A DNA stretch of 64,000 bases. Origin: Lysinibacillus sp. BPa_S21. GTDB lineage: Bacteria; Bacillota; Bacilli; Bacillales_A; Planococcaceae. How positions within the stretch are numbered: the first letter of the stretch is position 1; each line of letters begins with the position of its first letter. The notes under the pieces are model-generated. The model was not told the DNA's origin and did no database searches. It was given only the letters and a program-made list of their open reading frames with translations. Shown one piece after another: positions 9,688 through 17,660 of the stretch. A program made the translations under genes and the position numbers. Where the stretch lies: NCBI RefSeq assembly GCF_023337795.1, contig NZ_JALIRS010000009.1:115408-179407 (forward strand), given 5' to 3'.

Positions 9688-9876
9688 GGGTTACCGGCGA
9701 TGTTCGCAGGTTTATCAGCGTTGTTCATCGGTTTATCAGCGATATTCATCAGTTTAGCGGCGATATTCATCGGTTTATCAGCGATATTCATCAGTTTAGC
9801 GGCGATATTCATCGGTTTAGCGGCGATATTCATCAGTTTAGCGGCGATATTCATCAGTTTAGCGGCGATATTCATC
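9688..9876. repeat. 21-bp tandem repeat, 9 units (array A)
   Basis: Nine head-to-tail units of exactly 21 bp carry the core TTTAGCGGCGATATTCATC, alternating with TTTATCAGCGATATTCATC. Spacing is constant across 189 bp. Stop codons are absent from several frames, so spurious ORFs with seven-residue repeats arise on both strands. It lies between the pucR stop and its terminator and is therefore transcribed. It is related in sequence to array G at 60365-60589. Confidence 0.95.
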
Positions 9877-9880
9877 GGTT

Positions 9881-9930
9881 AGCACGCTCAAGATTGCTTT
9901 GCTTCTTGAGCGTGCTACCAGATTTTATTT
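9881..9930 (+). terminator. Intrinsic terminator of the pucR-like gene
   Basis: A 13-bp stem (AGCACGCTCAAGA at 9881-9893 with its complement at 9904-9916) is followed by a T-rich tract on the plus strand. It directly follows repeat array A. Confidence 0.85.
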
Positions 9931-10719
9931 TTCAGTAACTACTCCGTTGTATAATCCAGGTCTGCGGTCGTCATAAACAGGAATTCGGCCGCGTACTTCA
10001 TCGACAATCGAAAAGTCCACGTCGATGACAGCTACTTCTTCGTCCTCTGCGCCAACCCAAAGTACTTCGCCCCACGGTTGAATAATCATTGATTGACCAT
10101 TGAAGTTTTCTACCTTTCTAGAAATTCGATTAACAGCGATGACGAAGCATTGATTTTCAATGGCACGTGCTTGCAGCAACGTTTTCCAATGATCGATACG
10201 TGGTGTCGGCCATTGTGCCGGTACAAATAATACTTTTGCACCCTCTAAGGCGTGAGCGCGTAGCCATTCCGGGAAGCGGATATCATAGCAAATTACGCCT
10301 GCAGCCTCAATATCTCCTAGGGCAAAGCGATTCATTTCATCCCCAGCTTCTAAATATAAATGCTCGTCCATTAAGCGGAAAAGATGTGCCTTGCTATATT
10401 CACCTACTAACTCGCCATTCTTATCAAACGTATACATTGTGTTGTAAAATTTATCGCCCTTCTTCGTTGAAACAGAGCCACCAACAATATGTACGCTAAG
10501 CTCTTTTGCCAAAGCTGATAAAAATGCTTTCGAACGCTCTCCATCCACATCTGCAAGCTCAGATAATCTTTCAAGTGCATAGCCTGAATTCCACATTTCC
10601 GGTAGCACAATAATTTCTGCACCTTGTTTTGCCGCTTCACGAATTTTGTCCTCTGCACGAGCAAAATTTTCTTCTACTTTGCCAAAGCCTACGTTTAATT
10701 GGATACAACCTATTTTCAT
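9925..10719 (-). CDS. mtnU: Nitrilase-superfamily amidohydrolase, MtnU/omega-amidase-like
   Basis: This 264-residue carbon-nitrogen hydrolase has the Glu-Lys-Cys triad visible at E41 (VLPEMW), K110 (YSKAHLF) and C144 (ICYDIRFPEW). It matches B. subtilis MtnU (YkrU) and omega-amidases. These hydrolyse the alpha-ketoglutaramate or ketomethylthiobutyramate left by glutamine-dependent transamination. An MtnE-like aminotransferase lies 1 kb away on the other strand, supporting that role. GAGGAGG precedes the ATG. The gene is monocistronic or cotranscribed with the upstream PhzF gene. The exact substrate is inferred. Confidence 0.8.
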   Translation of the reverse strand: MKIGCIQLNVGFGKVEENFARAEDKIREAAKQGAEIIVLPEMWNSGYALERLSELADVDGERSKAFLSALAKELSVHIVGGSVSTKKGDKFYNTMYTFDKNGELVGEYSKAHLFRLMDEHLYLEAGDEMNRFALGDIEAAGVICYDIRFPEWLRAHALEGAKVLFVPAQWPTPRIDHWKTLLQARAIENQCFVIAVNRISRKVENFNGQSMIIQPWGEVLWVGAEDEEVAVIDVDFSIVDEVRGRIPVYDDRRPGLYNGVVTEK

Positions 10720-10769
10720 TGTTATGCCTCCTCAAGACAGTACTTTTTATATTTTATACTACAACGATT

Positions 10770-11564
10770 TTAGATGAATATTTCACCACTTAATACTTGA
10801 ATCGCCGAACCCGCAATTGCAACATCTTTTATTTTGGGTGTAACGTACAATACGCCACCGCGTTTTGAAAGCTGTTTGCTCACGATGCTTTCTTTTGATA
10901 ATTTTTCACACCAGTACGGTCCTAACGCACCATGAGTGGAACCATTTACATGGTCTTCATCAATGCCTTGTGCTGGAGAAAAAAATCTTGAGACAATATC
11001 AATCCCTTCATTCTTAGAACGACTCGTTATACAAACACCACGCACAGGGAACTGTTTCATCGCATCAAAATCAGCTTTAAAATCTGCAATATCCTCTTCG
11101 TGACGCAGCTCCACTATATAATCCAATTCTGTTTTCCCCACATATGTCGGTTTCACACCTAGCCATTCTTCAAGCTCCAAAGGACATTCAATCTCTTCTA
11201 ATCGATACTTTTGAATTGTTATTTCAACTAGTTCATTCAACCAATTTGCTTGCAAAGGGCCGCTTACAGTCTGGAATGTAATCGAAGAATTGACGGGTAC
11301 AATCCCTTGTTTCCAGAGCAAAAAAGCGCTAGCGATTGTTCCATGTCCACAAATCGGTATTTCCTTCGCTGGCGTAAACCATCTAAGAAAAATTTCACTA
11401 TCATTCTTTTGAACAAAAGCTGTTATTGGTACGGGAATCTCCTGAGCAATTTTCTGCATGGTTGAATCAGGTATTGCTGAATCTAGTAAACAGACTGCCG
11501 CGGGATTTCCCTTGTAAAGCTCTGTAGTAAAAGCATTGACGATGAAATACGAGACTTTGTTCAA
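10770..11564 (-). CDS. PhzF-family isomerase/epimerase-like protein
   Basis: This 264-residue protein of the PhzF/diaminopimelate-epimerase-like fold shows FIVNAFTTELYKGNPAAVCL at the start, PICGHGTIASAFLLW in the middle (GHGT contacts the substrate in the fold) and NGSTHGALGPYWCE near the end. The family includes PhzF isomerase and many uncharacterised metabolic enzymes; no phenazine genes are near, so the substrate is unknown. It starts at TTG with GAGGTGAGGG upstream. It diverges from the MtnE-like gene, so the 107-base spacer must hold two promoters. Confidence 0.85.
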   Translation of the reverse strand: MNKVSYFIVNAFTTELYKGNPAAVCLLDSAIPDSTMQKIAQEIPVPITAFVQKNDSEIFLRWFTPAKEIPICGHGTIASAFLLWKQGIVPVNSSITFQTVSGPLQANWLNELVEITIQKYRLEEIECPLELEEWLGVKPTYVGKTELDYIVELRHEEDIADFKADFDAMKQFPVRGVCITSRSKNEGIDIVSRFFSPAQGIDEDHVNGSTHGALGPYWCEKLSKESIVSKQLSKRGGVLYVTPKIKDVAIAGSAIQVLSGEIFI

Positions 11565-11671
11565 TTTCCCTCACCTCATATACTATTAGGCTCTAGACAA
11601 TTACTAAAAAAAGTAATATTATGTGCATCATATCTTTAATAATTATTATATTCTGAAAAAGGTGGTCGTGC

Positions 11672-12835
11672 ATGGAATTCTCAAAAAAACTACAGCAACT
11701 CCCAACTCAATTTTTTGCAGCACTTGTGCAAAAAGTAAACGCTGCTCTTGCTGAAGGGCGTGATGTTATCAATCTTGGTCAAGGAAATCCAGATCAACCC
11801 ACTCCTTCACACATTATTCAAGCATTACAGGAGGCGGCAGAAAATCCTCAAAATCATAAATACTCTCCATTTCGTGGCATAGCAGAATTACGAGTGGCCG
11901 CAGCAGACTTCTACAAACGTCAATACAATGTGGATATTGACCCTGAAACAGAGGTTGCTATTCTCGGTGGTACGAAAATTGGCCTTGTTGAGCTACCGTT
12001 AGCCGTTTTAAATCCCGGTGATACAATGCTATTACCTGATCCCGGATATCCAGATTACTTATCTGGTGTCGTATTGGGTGATGTTAATTTTGAAGTCATG
12101 CCACTTTTTGCAGAAAACAATTTCCTGCCTGATTATAATGCTTTATCCGATGAAGTTAAAGAAAAGGCAAAGCTTCTTTACTTGAATTACCCAAACAACC
12201 CAACTGGAGGTACTGCAACACTAGAATTTTTCGAGGAAACAGTACGCTTTGCAAAAAAGCATAACATCATCGTATCACATGATTTTGCCTACGGGGCGAT
12301 TGGATTTGACGGCAATCAACCTATCAGCTTCCTGCAGGCTGATGGTGCTAAAGATGTCGGTATCGAAATGTATACATTATCCAAAACGTATAATATGGCA
12401 GGCTGGCGCATAGGTTTTGCAGTTGGTAATCCTGATATTGTTGCAGCCATTAACCTTATTCAAGATCATCTATTTTGTAGTCAATTCCCTGCAGTGCAAC
12501 AAGCCGCGGCAGTTGCACTTACTGCTTCCCAGAGTTGTGCTGATCAGCTAAGAACGACTTATGAGCGCCGGCGAAACGTCCTGATCGAAGAAGCTAAGCG
12601 AATTGGTTGGCAAGTCACAGCACCAAAAGGCTCTTTCTTTGCATGGCTCCCTGTTCCACTTGGTTTTACGAGTGAACAATTTACCGATATATTGCTAGAC
12701 AAAGCTGATATTGCAGTAGCTGCAGGCAATGGCTTCGGTCAATACGGCGAAGGCTATGTACGGGTTGGTTTACTTGTTAGCGAAGACCGCTTACGCGAAG
12801 CAATCAGCAGAATTGAAAAATTAAACTTATTTTAG
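11672..12835 (+). CDS. mtnE: PLP aminotransferase, MtnE-like
   Basis: This 387-residue class I/II aminotransferase has INLGQGNPDQPTP (33-45), NYPNNPTGG (172-180) and the Schiff-base Lys at 238 in TLSKTYNMAGWRIGF. The N-terminal LPTQFFAALVQKVN matches B. subtilis MtnE (YkrV), which transaminates 4-methylthio-2-oxobutyrate to methionine, preferably with glutamine. The nearby MtnU-like amidase would consume the ketoamide by-product, and the next operon imports methionine. GGTGGTCG lies before the ATG. There is no S-box directly upstream, and the rest of the methionine salvage genes are not in the window. Confidence 0.82.
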   Translation: MEFSKKLQQLPTQFFAALVQKVNAALAEGRDVINLGQGNPDQPTPSHIIQALQEAAENPQNHKYSPFRGIAELRVAAADFYKRQYNVDIDPETEVAILGGTKIGLVELPLAVLNPGDTMLLPDPGYPDYLSGVVLGDVNFEVMPLFAENNFLPDYNALSDEVKEKAKLLYLNYPNNPTGGTATLEFFEETVRFAKKHNIIVSHDFAYGAIGFDGNQPISFLQADGAKDVGIEMYTLSKTYNMAGWRIGFAVGNPDIVAAINLIQDHLFCSQFPAVQQAAAVALTASQSCADQLRTTYERRRNVLIEEAKRIGWQVTAPKGSFFAWLPVPLGFTSEQFTDILLDKADIAVAAGNGFGQYGEGYVRVGLLVSEDRLREAISRIEKLNLF

Positions 12836-12953
12836 CTCATGAGCATTGCAATCCCCTACTTTCGAAAAACTGTTTCAAACTTGCTATGGGACAGTTTTAG
12901 CAATTCTTTCGCGGCTAAATATTATAATAAAATAAAAAATTTTAAAAATTCAA

Positions 12954-12982
12954 TTGACTTACAATATCCTATAATTTATATT
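12954..12982 (+). promoter_or_regulatory. Sigma-A promoter of the met riboswitch operon
   Basis: TTGACT (12954-12959) and TATATT (12977-12982) are separated by 17 bases and lie about 35 bases upstream of the riboswitch aptamer. The alternative TATAAT at 12970 is too close to any good -35. Confidence 0.65.
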
Positions 12983-13016
12983 AGTTCTATCGGATTTACA
13001 AAAAAATATTATAAAT

Positions 13017-13168
13017 CTCTTATCAAGAGTAGCTGAGGGACTGGCCCTATGAAGCTCGGCAACCTCCTTTTTTAAGGAAGGTGCTAAATCCTGCAAACGA
13101 TCATCGTTTGAAAGATAAGAGAGGACAATTTTTCATGAGCCTCTCTTAGTTTATAAGAAGGTTTTTTT
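13017..13168 (+). promoter_or_regulatory. SAM-I (S-box) riboswitch with terminator
   Basis: All S-box landmarks are present. P1 is CTCTTATC (13017-13024) with GATAAGAG (13114-13121). The core includes CAAGAGTAGCTGAGGGACTG, GAAGCTCGGCAACC and GGTGCTAAATCC, with a kink-turn and pseudoknot loop pattern. The expression platform is clear. TAAGAGAGG (13116-13124) can pair with CCTCTCTTA (13140-13148) as antiterminator. Alternatively, that CCTCTCTTA pairs with TAAGAAGG (13154-13161) as a terminator ending in seven Ts. SAM binding stabilises P1 and shuts off the met transporter operon downstream. Confidence 0.96.
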
Positions 13169-13209
13169 TATTTTTACAAACCGATAATACAACTTTGGAG
13201 GTATGTTTC

Positions 13210-14037
13210 ATGAAAAAGAAAAACAAAATTTTATTAGGTTTAGCGAGTCTCACACTGGTAGCTGCATTAGTAGGCTGTGGTTCTAAAGAAGATAGTAAAG
13301 AAAGTAAGGCTATTAATGAGAATAAGATTGTAGTAGGTGTAACTTCTGGACCACACGAACAAATTACAGAGGTTGCCGCAAAAGTTGCTAAAAAAAATGG
13401 CTTAGAGGTAGAACTAAAAACTTTCTCTGATTATGTGTTACCAAATACATCGTTAGCCGAAGGTGATCTTGATGTAAATAATTATCAACACAAGCCATTC
13501 CTCGATGCATTTAACAAAGATCACAATACAGATTTAGTGCCAGTAGCAAAAACAATTTTAAATCCTATGGGCATATACTCTGAGAAATATAAATCATTAG
13601 ATGCAGTTCCTGATGGTGCAACATTCGGATTACCAAACGACCCAACAAACGGAGCCCGTGCCCTATTCGTCCTTCAAGAGGCAGGCTATATTAAATTAAA
13701 AGACGGTGCAGACTTAACAGCATCTATTCGCGATGTGGAAGAAAACAAAAAGAATTTGAAATTCATTGAATTAGAGGCTGCACAAATTCCAAAGCAGCTT
13801 AGTGAAGTAGATCTAGCAGCAATTAATACGAACTTCGCTCTTGATGCAGGCATTAATCCTAAAAAAGACTCCATTCTTTTAGAATCTACTGACTCTCCAT
13901 ATGTTAATTACATTGTGGTACGTGCAGAAAACAAGAATGATCCAACAATAAAGAAATTTGTTGAAGCTTATCAATCGGATGAAGTACGCAAATTTATTGA
14001 AGAAGAATTCAAAGGTTCTGTTATTCCAGGCTGGTAG
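13210..14037 (+). CDS. metQ: Methionine ABC transporter substrate-binding lipoprotein
   Basis: This 275-residue NlpA/MetQ lipoprotein has a basic start (MKKKNK), a hydrophobic signal and a lipobox ending LVGC, after which the Cys is lipidated. Characteristic segments are VGVTSGPHEQI and FGLPNDPTNGARAL. It captures methionine (L and often D) at the membrane and hands it to MetNI. The ATG at 13210 has TGGAGG upstream; the in-frame TTG at 13195 overlaps that site and is rejected. It is the first gene under the S-box riboswitch, followed by a hairpin and metN. Confidence 0.95.
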   Translation: MKKKNKILLGLASLTLVAALVGCGSKEDSKESKAINENKIVVGVTSGPHEQITEVAAKVAKKNGLEVELKTFSDYVLPNTSLAEGDLDVNNYQHKPFLDAFNKDHNTDLVPVAKTILNPMGIYSEKYKSLDAVPDGATFGLPNDPTNGARALFVLQEAGYIKLKDGADLTASIRDVEENKKNLKFIELEAAQIPKQLSEVDLAAINTNFALDAGINPKKDSILLESTDSPYVNYIVVRAENKNDPTIKKFVEAYQSDEVRKFIEEEFKGSVIPGW

Positions 14038-14060
14038 TAACTATTAAGGACCTTTCATAA

Positions 14061-14095
14061 AATCAAGAATCTGCGAGACTAGCAGATTCTTGATT
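14061..14095 (+). promoter_or_regulatory. metQ-metN intercistronic hairpin
   Basis: A perfect 14-bp stem (AATCAAGAATCTGC with its complement) has a 7-base loop but no adequate T run after it. It is more likely an mRNA-stabilising or partial-termination element favouring metQ than a full terminator. That would fit the excess of binding protein usual in such transporters. Confidence 0.6.
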
Positions 14096-14126
14096 TATAG
14101 AAGGGCTTAGAAAGGAGATATCACAG

Positions 14127-15152
14127 ATGATTCAATTAGAAAATATAACAAAAGAATTTAAAACTAAAAAAGGTATCGTCAAAGCAGTAGATGGTATTAA
14201 CTTGCATGTCAAAAAAGGTGAAATCCATGGAGTTATTGGCTACAGTGGTGCCGGAAAAAGTACCCTTATACGCTGTGTCAATTTATTAGAGCGTCCAACA
14301 ACAGGAAGAGTATTGATTGATCATGTAGATATTACTTCCCTTACTCTTAACGACCTTCGTAAAACCCGTCAAAAAATCGGCATGATCTTTCAACATTTTA
14401 ACCTTTTAAAAACAGCAACCGTATACAACAATATCTCGGTACCATTAAAGCTTCTTGGCTATAGTGACTCTGAAGTGAAACAACGCGTTGCAAAATATGC
14501 AGAAATTGTTGGCCTAACAGAGAAATTAGATAGTTACCCTAGTCAGCTTTCAGGGGGGCAAAAGCAACGTGTCGCTATCGCACGGGCCCTTGCCCAAGAA
14601 CCTGAGATTTTACTCAGTGATGAAGCAACAAGTGCTCTCGACCCCGAAACAACTGACGCTATTCTTGATCTTCTCTTGAAAATTAATCGTGAGCTGGGCA
14701 TCACTATTTTACTCATTACACATGAAATGAATGTTATTCAAAAAATTTGCGATGATGTATCCGTTCTTGAATCAGGGACGGTTGTGGAAAATGGATCTGC
14801 TATAGAACTCTTTTCAAAGCCTCAGCATTTAACGACCCGAAAGTTTTTAAATACCATATCTCAACGCAACTTATCTCCTTCTCTTATCAAGCAATTAAAT
14901 GTCTCGGGAAGTGTGATTCGTTTAACATTCCTTGGTGAAAGTACAGGGAAACCATTACTTGCAGAAGTGAGCAAAGTCTATGATGTACAACCAAATATAT
15001 TAACAGCCAATATCATTGAATTAAAAAACGGCATTGTTGGTAATATTGTCGTGCATCTACATGGTGAGGCGCATATCGTAGAAAAGGCACTGAAGTATTT
15101 TAAAGAAAACGGGGTAGACGTTGAGGAGTTAGGAGGCGAATTACATGAATAG
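14127..15152 (+). CDS. metN: Methionine ABC transporter ATP-binding protein
   Basis: This 341-residue ATPase has Walker A GYSGAGKST (38-46), signature LSGGQKQR, a D-loop region LLSDEATSALDPETT and a C-terminal NIL/ACT-like domain (about 260-341) that senses methionine and inhibits transport. Note that Walker B reads SDEA as usual for MetN. It overlaps metI by eight bases, indicating coupled translation. It is governed by the S-box upstream of metQ. Confidence 0.96.
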   Translation: MIQLENITKEFKTKKGIVKAVDGINLHVKKGEIHGVIGYSGAGKSTLIRCVNLLERPTTGRVLIDHVDITSLTLNDLRKTRQKIGMIFQHFNLLKTATVYNNISVPLKLLGYSDSEVKQRVAKYAEIVGLTEKLDSYPSQLSGGQKQRVAIARALAQEPEILLSDEATSALDPETTDAILDLLLKINRELGITILLITHEMNVIQKICDDVSVLESGTVVENGSAIELFSKPQHLTTRKFLNTISQRNLSPSLIKQLNVSGSVIRLTFLGESTGKPLLAEVSKVYDVQPNILTANIIELKNGIVGNIVVHLHGEAHIVEKALKYFKENGVDVEELGGELHE

Positions 15153-15816
15153 TATACAAAGCTTCTTTGCAGATTGGTCAGATGTTATTTGGAAATCTAT
15201 TATCGAAACCTTTCAAATGGTCGGGATTTCATTATTCTTCTCTATTTTAATTGGGATTCCTTTAGGACTATTAATCGTTTTGACTCGTCCGGGGCAATCG
15301 TTTGAAAATAAATTTCTCTATCAATTTTTCAATTTATTTATTAATATTATTCGCTCTGTACCGTTCATTATTTTACTATTCTTCATTTTACCGTTCACAA
15401 AGCTAATCGTCGGCACAACTATTGGTGTAAAAGGTGTTATCGTGCCGCTTGTTGTATATACAGCGCCTTATATTGCGCGACTTATGGAAACTGCACTTTT
15501 AGAAGTTGATCCAGGTGTTGTGGAAGCTTATACAGCAATGGGCATTAAACGCCGTCATATCATTTGGAATGTCCTACTACGTGAGGCTCGCCCATCCATT
15601 ATTTTAGGTTTAACGATTGCCACAATCGGTCTTATTGGAGCAACAGCCATGGCAGGAATGGTTGGCGCTGGTGGTTTAGGTGATCTCGCATACCGTTATG
15701 GACACTTACGCTATGAGGTCGATGTGATGTATGCGACAGTGTTTATCCTAATCATCCTTGTTCAAAGTATTCAATCGATAGGTAACCGCTTTGCCGTGAA
15801 ACTAAAAAAAGATTAA
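15145..15816 (+). CDS. metI: Methionine ABC transporter permease
   Basis: This 223-residue membrane permease has five predicted helices and the coupling-loop EAYTAMGIKRRHIIWNVLLR (EAA motif). It forms the membrane channel of MetNIQ (named metP in B. subtilis). Its start lies inside the end of metN (8-bp overlap). The 2-hydroxy-acid oxidase gene follows after 13 bases with its own AGGAGG, so it belongs to the same transcript. Confidence 0.95.
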   Translation: MNSIQSFFADWSDVIWKSIIETFQMVGISLFFSILIGIPLGLLIVLTRPGQSFENKFLYQFFNLFINIIRSVPFIILLFFILPFTKLIVGTTIGVKGVIVPLVVYTAPYIARLMETALLEVDPGVVEAYTAMGIKRRHIIWNVLLREARPSIILGLTIATIGLIGATAMAGMVGAGGLGDLAYRYGHLRYEVDVMYATVFILIILVQSIQSIGNRFAVKLKKD

Positions 15817-15829
15817 TAGGAGGATTTCG

Positions 15830-16990
15830 ATGACAAAAACAACAGATGGCGATCTACTGTTAAAAAATATTAAAGCCCAAGCCCCCTTCCCTATTTGCTT
15901 TGCAGATTTAGAAAAAGCCGTTGCAGACAAGATGGAAGCTGGTCCGTTTGGCTACATCCGTTCAGGTGCTGGCGGTGAGCAAACATTGCGAAATAACCGT
16001 GCAGCCTTTGAAAAATACTCTATTATTCCACGCTTTTTACATGATGTTTCAAGTATTAACACATCGGTTGAACTATTCGGAAAAGTACATCCAACTCCGT
16101 TCTTATTTGCTCCTGTTGGCATGAACAAAATGGCGCATGAAGAAGGAGAGCTTGCCGTTGCACGTGCAGCTGAGCAATTAAAAATTCCTTATATCCAAAG
16201 TACAGTTTCAAGTTACGCACTTGAAGATGTAGCTCAAACGGCTCCCACGGCTACTAAATGGTTTCAATTATATTGGTCAACAAATGAGGAAATTGCCTAT
16301 AGTATGGCCGCTCGAGCCGAGGCTGCTGGTTTTGAAGCTATTGTTTTAACTGTAGATACAGTCATGCTTGGCTGGCGTGAAGAAGATGTGCGCAATCAAT
16401 TTTCACCATTAAAGCTTGGGTATGCACGAGGAAACTATATGAATGACCCTGTTTTTACGGCTTCCTTACCAGATGATTCATTTGAGTCATATATACAGGG
16501 TGTTTTGCAAAATATCTTCCATCCAACATTAAATTGGGAGAATGTACGTGAATTAAAGCGCCGTTCTAATCTCCCTATTTTATTAAAAGGAATCTTACAC
16601 CCTGAAGACGCCAAGCTAGCTATAGAAAACGGCATCGACGGTATCATCGTATCGAACCATGGCGGTCGCCAATTGGATGGCGTAATTGGTTCACTTGACG
16701 CACTCCCAAGCATTGTAAAAGCCGTAAAGAGACAAATTCCTGTTATTTTAGATAGCGGTGTGTATCGTGGTATGGACGCTCTTAAGGCACTCGCCTTAGG
16801 AGCAGATGCTGTTGCCATAGGTCGTCCCTTCGTCTACGGACTTGCATTAGAAGGACAGCAAGGCGTCGAAAAAGTAATGACAAATTTATATGATGAATTA
16901 AAAGTCTCGATCGCTTTAGCGGGGGCAATATCTATAAAGGAACTACGTAATATCACAATGGTGAAAAAGGATGTAACCGATCGTCAATGA
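15830..16990 (+). CDS. FMN-dependent alpha-hydroxy-acid oxidase/dehydrogenase
   Basis: This 386-residue protein belongs to the lactate oxidase/glycolate oxidase/lactate 2-monooxygenase family. Visible are FAPVGMNKMAH (FMN site), FQLYWS, VLTVDTVMLGWREEDVRN, LLKGIL (FMN Lys) and the catalytic His in SNHGGRQLDG, then DSGVYRGMDALKALALGADA for the FMN phosphate. It is the fourth gene of the S-box metNIQ operon. SAM-controlled expression suggests a substrate linked to methionine, such as 2-hydroxy-4-methylthiobutyrate, rather than plain lactate. That is an inference from position; the family assignment is secure. Confidence 0.9.
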   Translation: MTKTTDGDLLLKNIKAQAPFPICFADLEKAVADKMEAGPFGYIRSGAGGEQTLRNNRAAFEKYSIIPRFLHDVSSINTSVELFGKVHPTPFLFAPVGMNKMAHEEGELAVARAAEQLKIPYIQSTVSSYALEDVAQTAPTATKWFQLYWSTNEEIAYSMAARAEAAGFEAIVLTVDTVMLGWREEDVRNQFSPLKLGYARGNYMNDPVFTASLPDDSFESYIQGVLQNIFHPTLNWENVRELKRRSNLPILLKGILHPEDAKLAIENGIDGIIVSNHGGRQLDGVIGSLDALPSIVKAVKRQIPVILDSGVYRGMDALKALALGADAVAIGRPFVYGLALEGQQGVEKVMTNLYDELKVSIALAGAISIKELRNITMVKKDVTDRQ

Positions 16991-17039
16991 ATGAATACAG
17001 ATGAACGCTACAAACAGCGAAAGTCACTCACTTAAAATA

Positions 17040-17070
17040 AAGCTACCCCGGCATTTCGGGGTAGCTTTTC
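17040..17070 (+). terminator. Intrinsic terminator of the met operon
   Basis: AAGCTACCCCG (17040-17050) pairs with CGGGGTAGCTT (17057-17067) across a short loop, followed by TTTTC. It lies 50 bases after the oxidase stop and directly before repeat array B. Confidence 0.92.
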
Positions 17071-17618
17071 GTCACTTTGGTTCTTCTATCCGTCACTTTG
17101 CCTTTTCTATCCGTCACTTCGGCTCTTTTATCCGTCGCTTTGGCTCTTCTTTCCGTCGCTTTGCCTTTCTATCCGTCACTTTGGTTCTTCTATCCGTCGC
17201 TTTGCTTTCTTTCCGTCACTTCGGCTCTTTTATCCGTCGCTTCAGCTCTTCTTTCCGTCGCTTTGCCTTTCTATCCGTCACTTTGCTTTCTTTCCGTCAC
17301 TTCGGCTCTTTTATCCGTCGCTTTGGCTCTTCTATCCGTCGCTTTGGCTCTTCTATCCGTCGCTTTGGCTCTTCTATCCGTCGCTTCGCCTCTTCTTTCC
17401 GCCACTTTGGCTCTTCTATCCACTTTGCCTTTTCATCTGTCGCTTCGCCTGTTCTTTCCGCCACTTTGGCTCTTTTATCCACGCTTTTGACGGTTCTATC
17501 CACGCTTTTAACTCTTCTATCCGCTTCGGCTCTTCTATCAGTCGCTCTGTCTTCTATCTATCACTTTGACCCATCTATCACTTTGCCTTATTTATCACTT
17601 TGCCTTATTTATCCATAT
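17067..17618. repeat. Degenerate 21-bp tandem repeat, about 25 units (array B)
   Basis: More than 550 bp are filled by units with the core TATCCGTCGCTTTGGCTCTT. Spacing is mostly 21 bp, with some 20- and 19-bp units that look like slippage in T tracts. Units become more divergent toward 17618. No stop codons occur in several frames, giving false ORFs on both strands. It lies between the two terminators of convergent transcription units (met operon and kbl). Confidence 0.93.
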
Positions 17619-17628
17619 AAAACTAAAA

Positions 17629-17660
17629 GGGGCTACCTCCTATTGAGGCAGCCCCATTTT
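17629..17660. terminator. Bidirectional terminator between array B and kbl
   Basis: GGGGCTACCTC pairs with GAGGCAGCCCC (17629-17639 and 17645-17655, one mismatch). T runs flank it on both strands, so it can end kbl transcription and stop readthrough from the left. Confidence 0.82.

Noticed and set aside
9642..9938. ORFs on both strands with seven-residue repeats
   Set aside because: They are by-products of the 21-bp tandem array, open in several frames at once, without ribosome sites.
12839..13036. 65-codon ORF after mtnE
   Set aside because: It runs through the met promoter into the SAM riboswitch aptamer, has no ribosome site and atypical composition.
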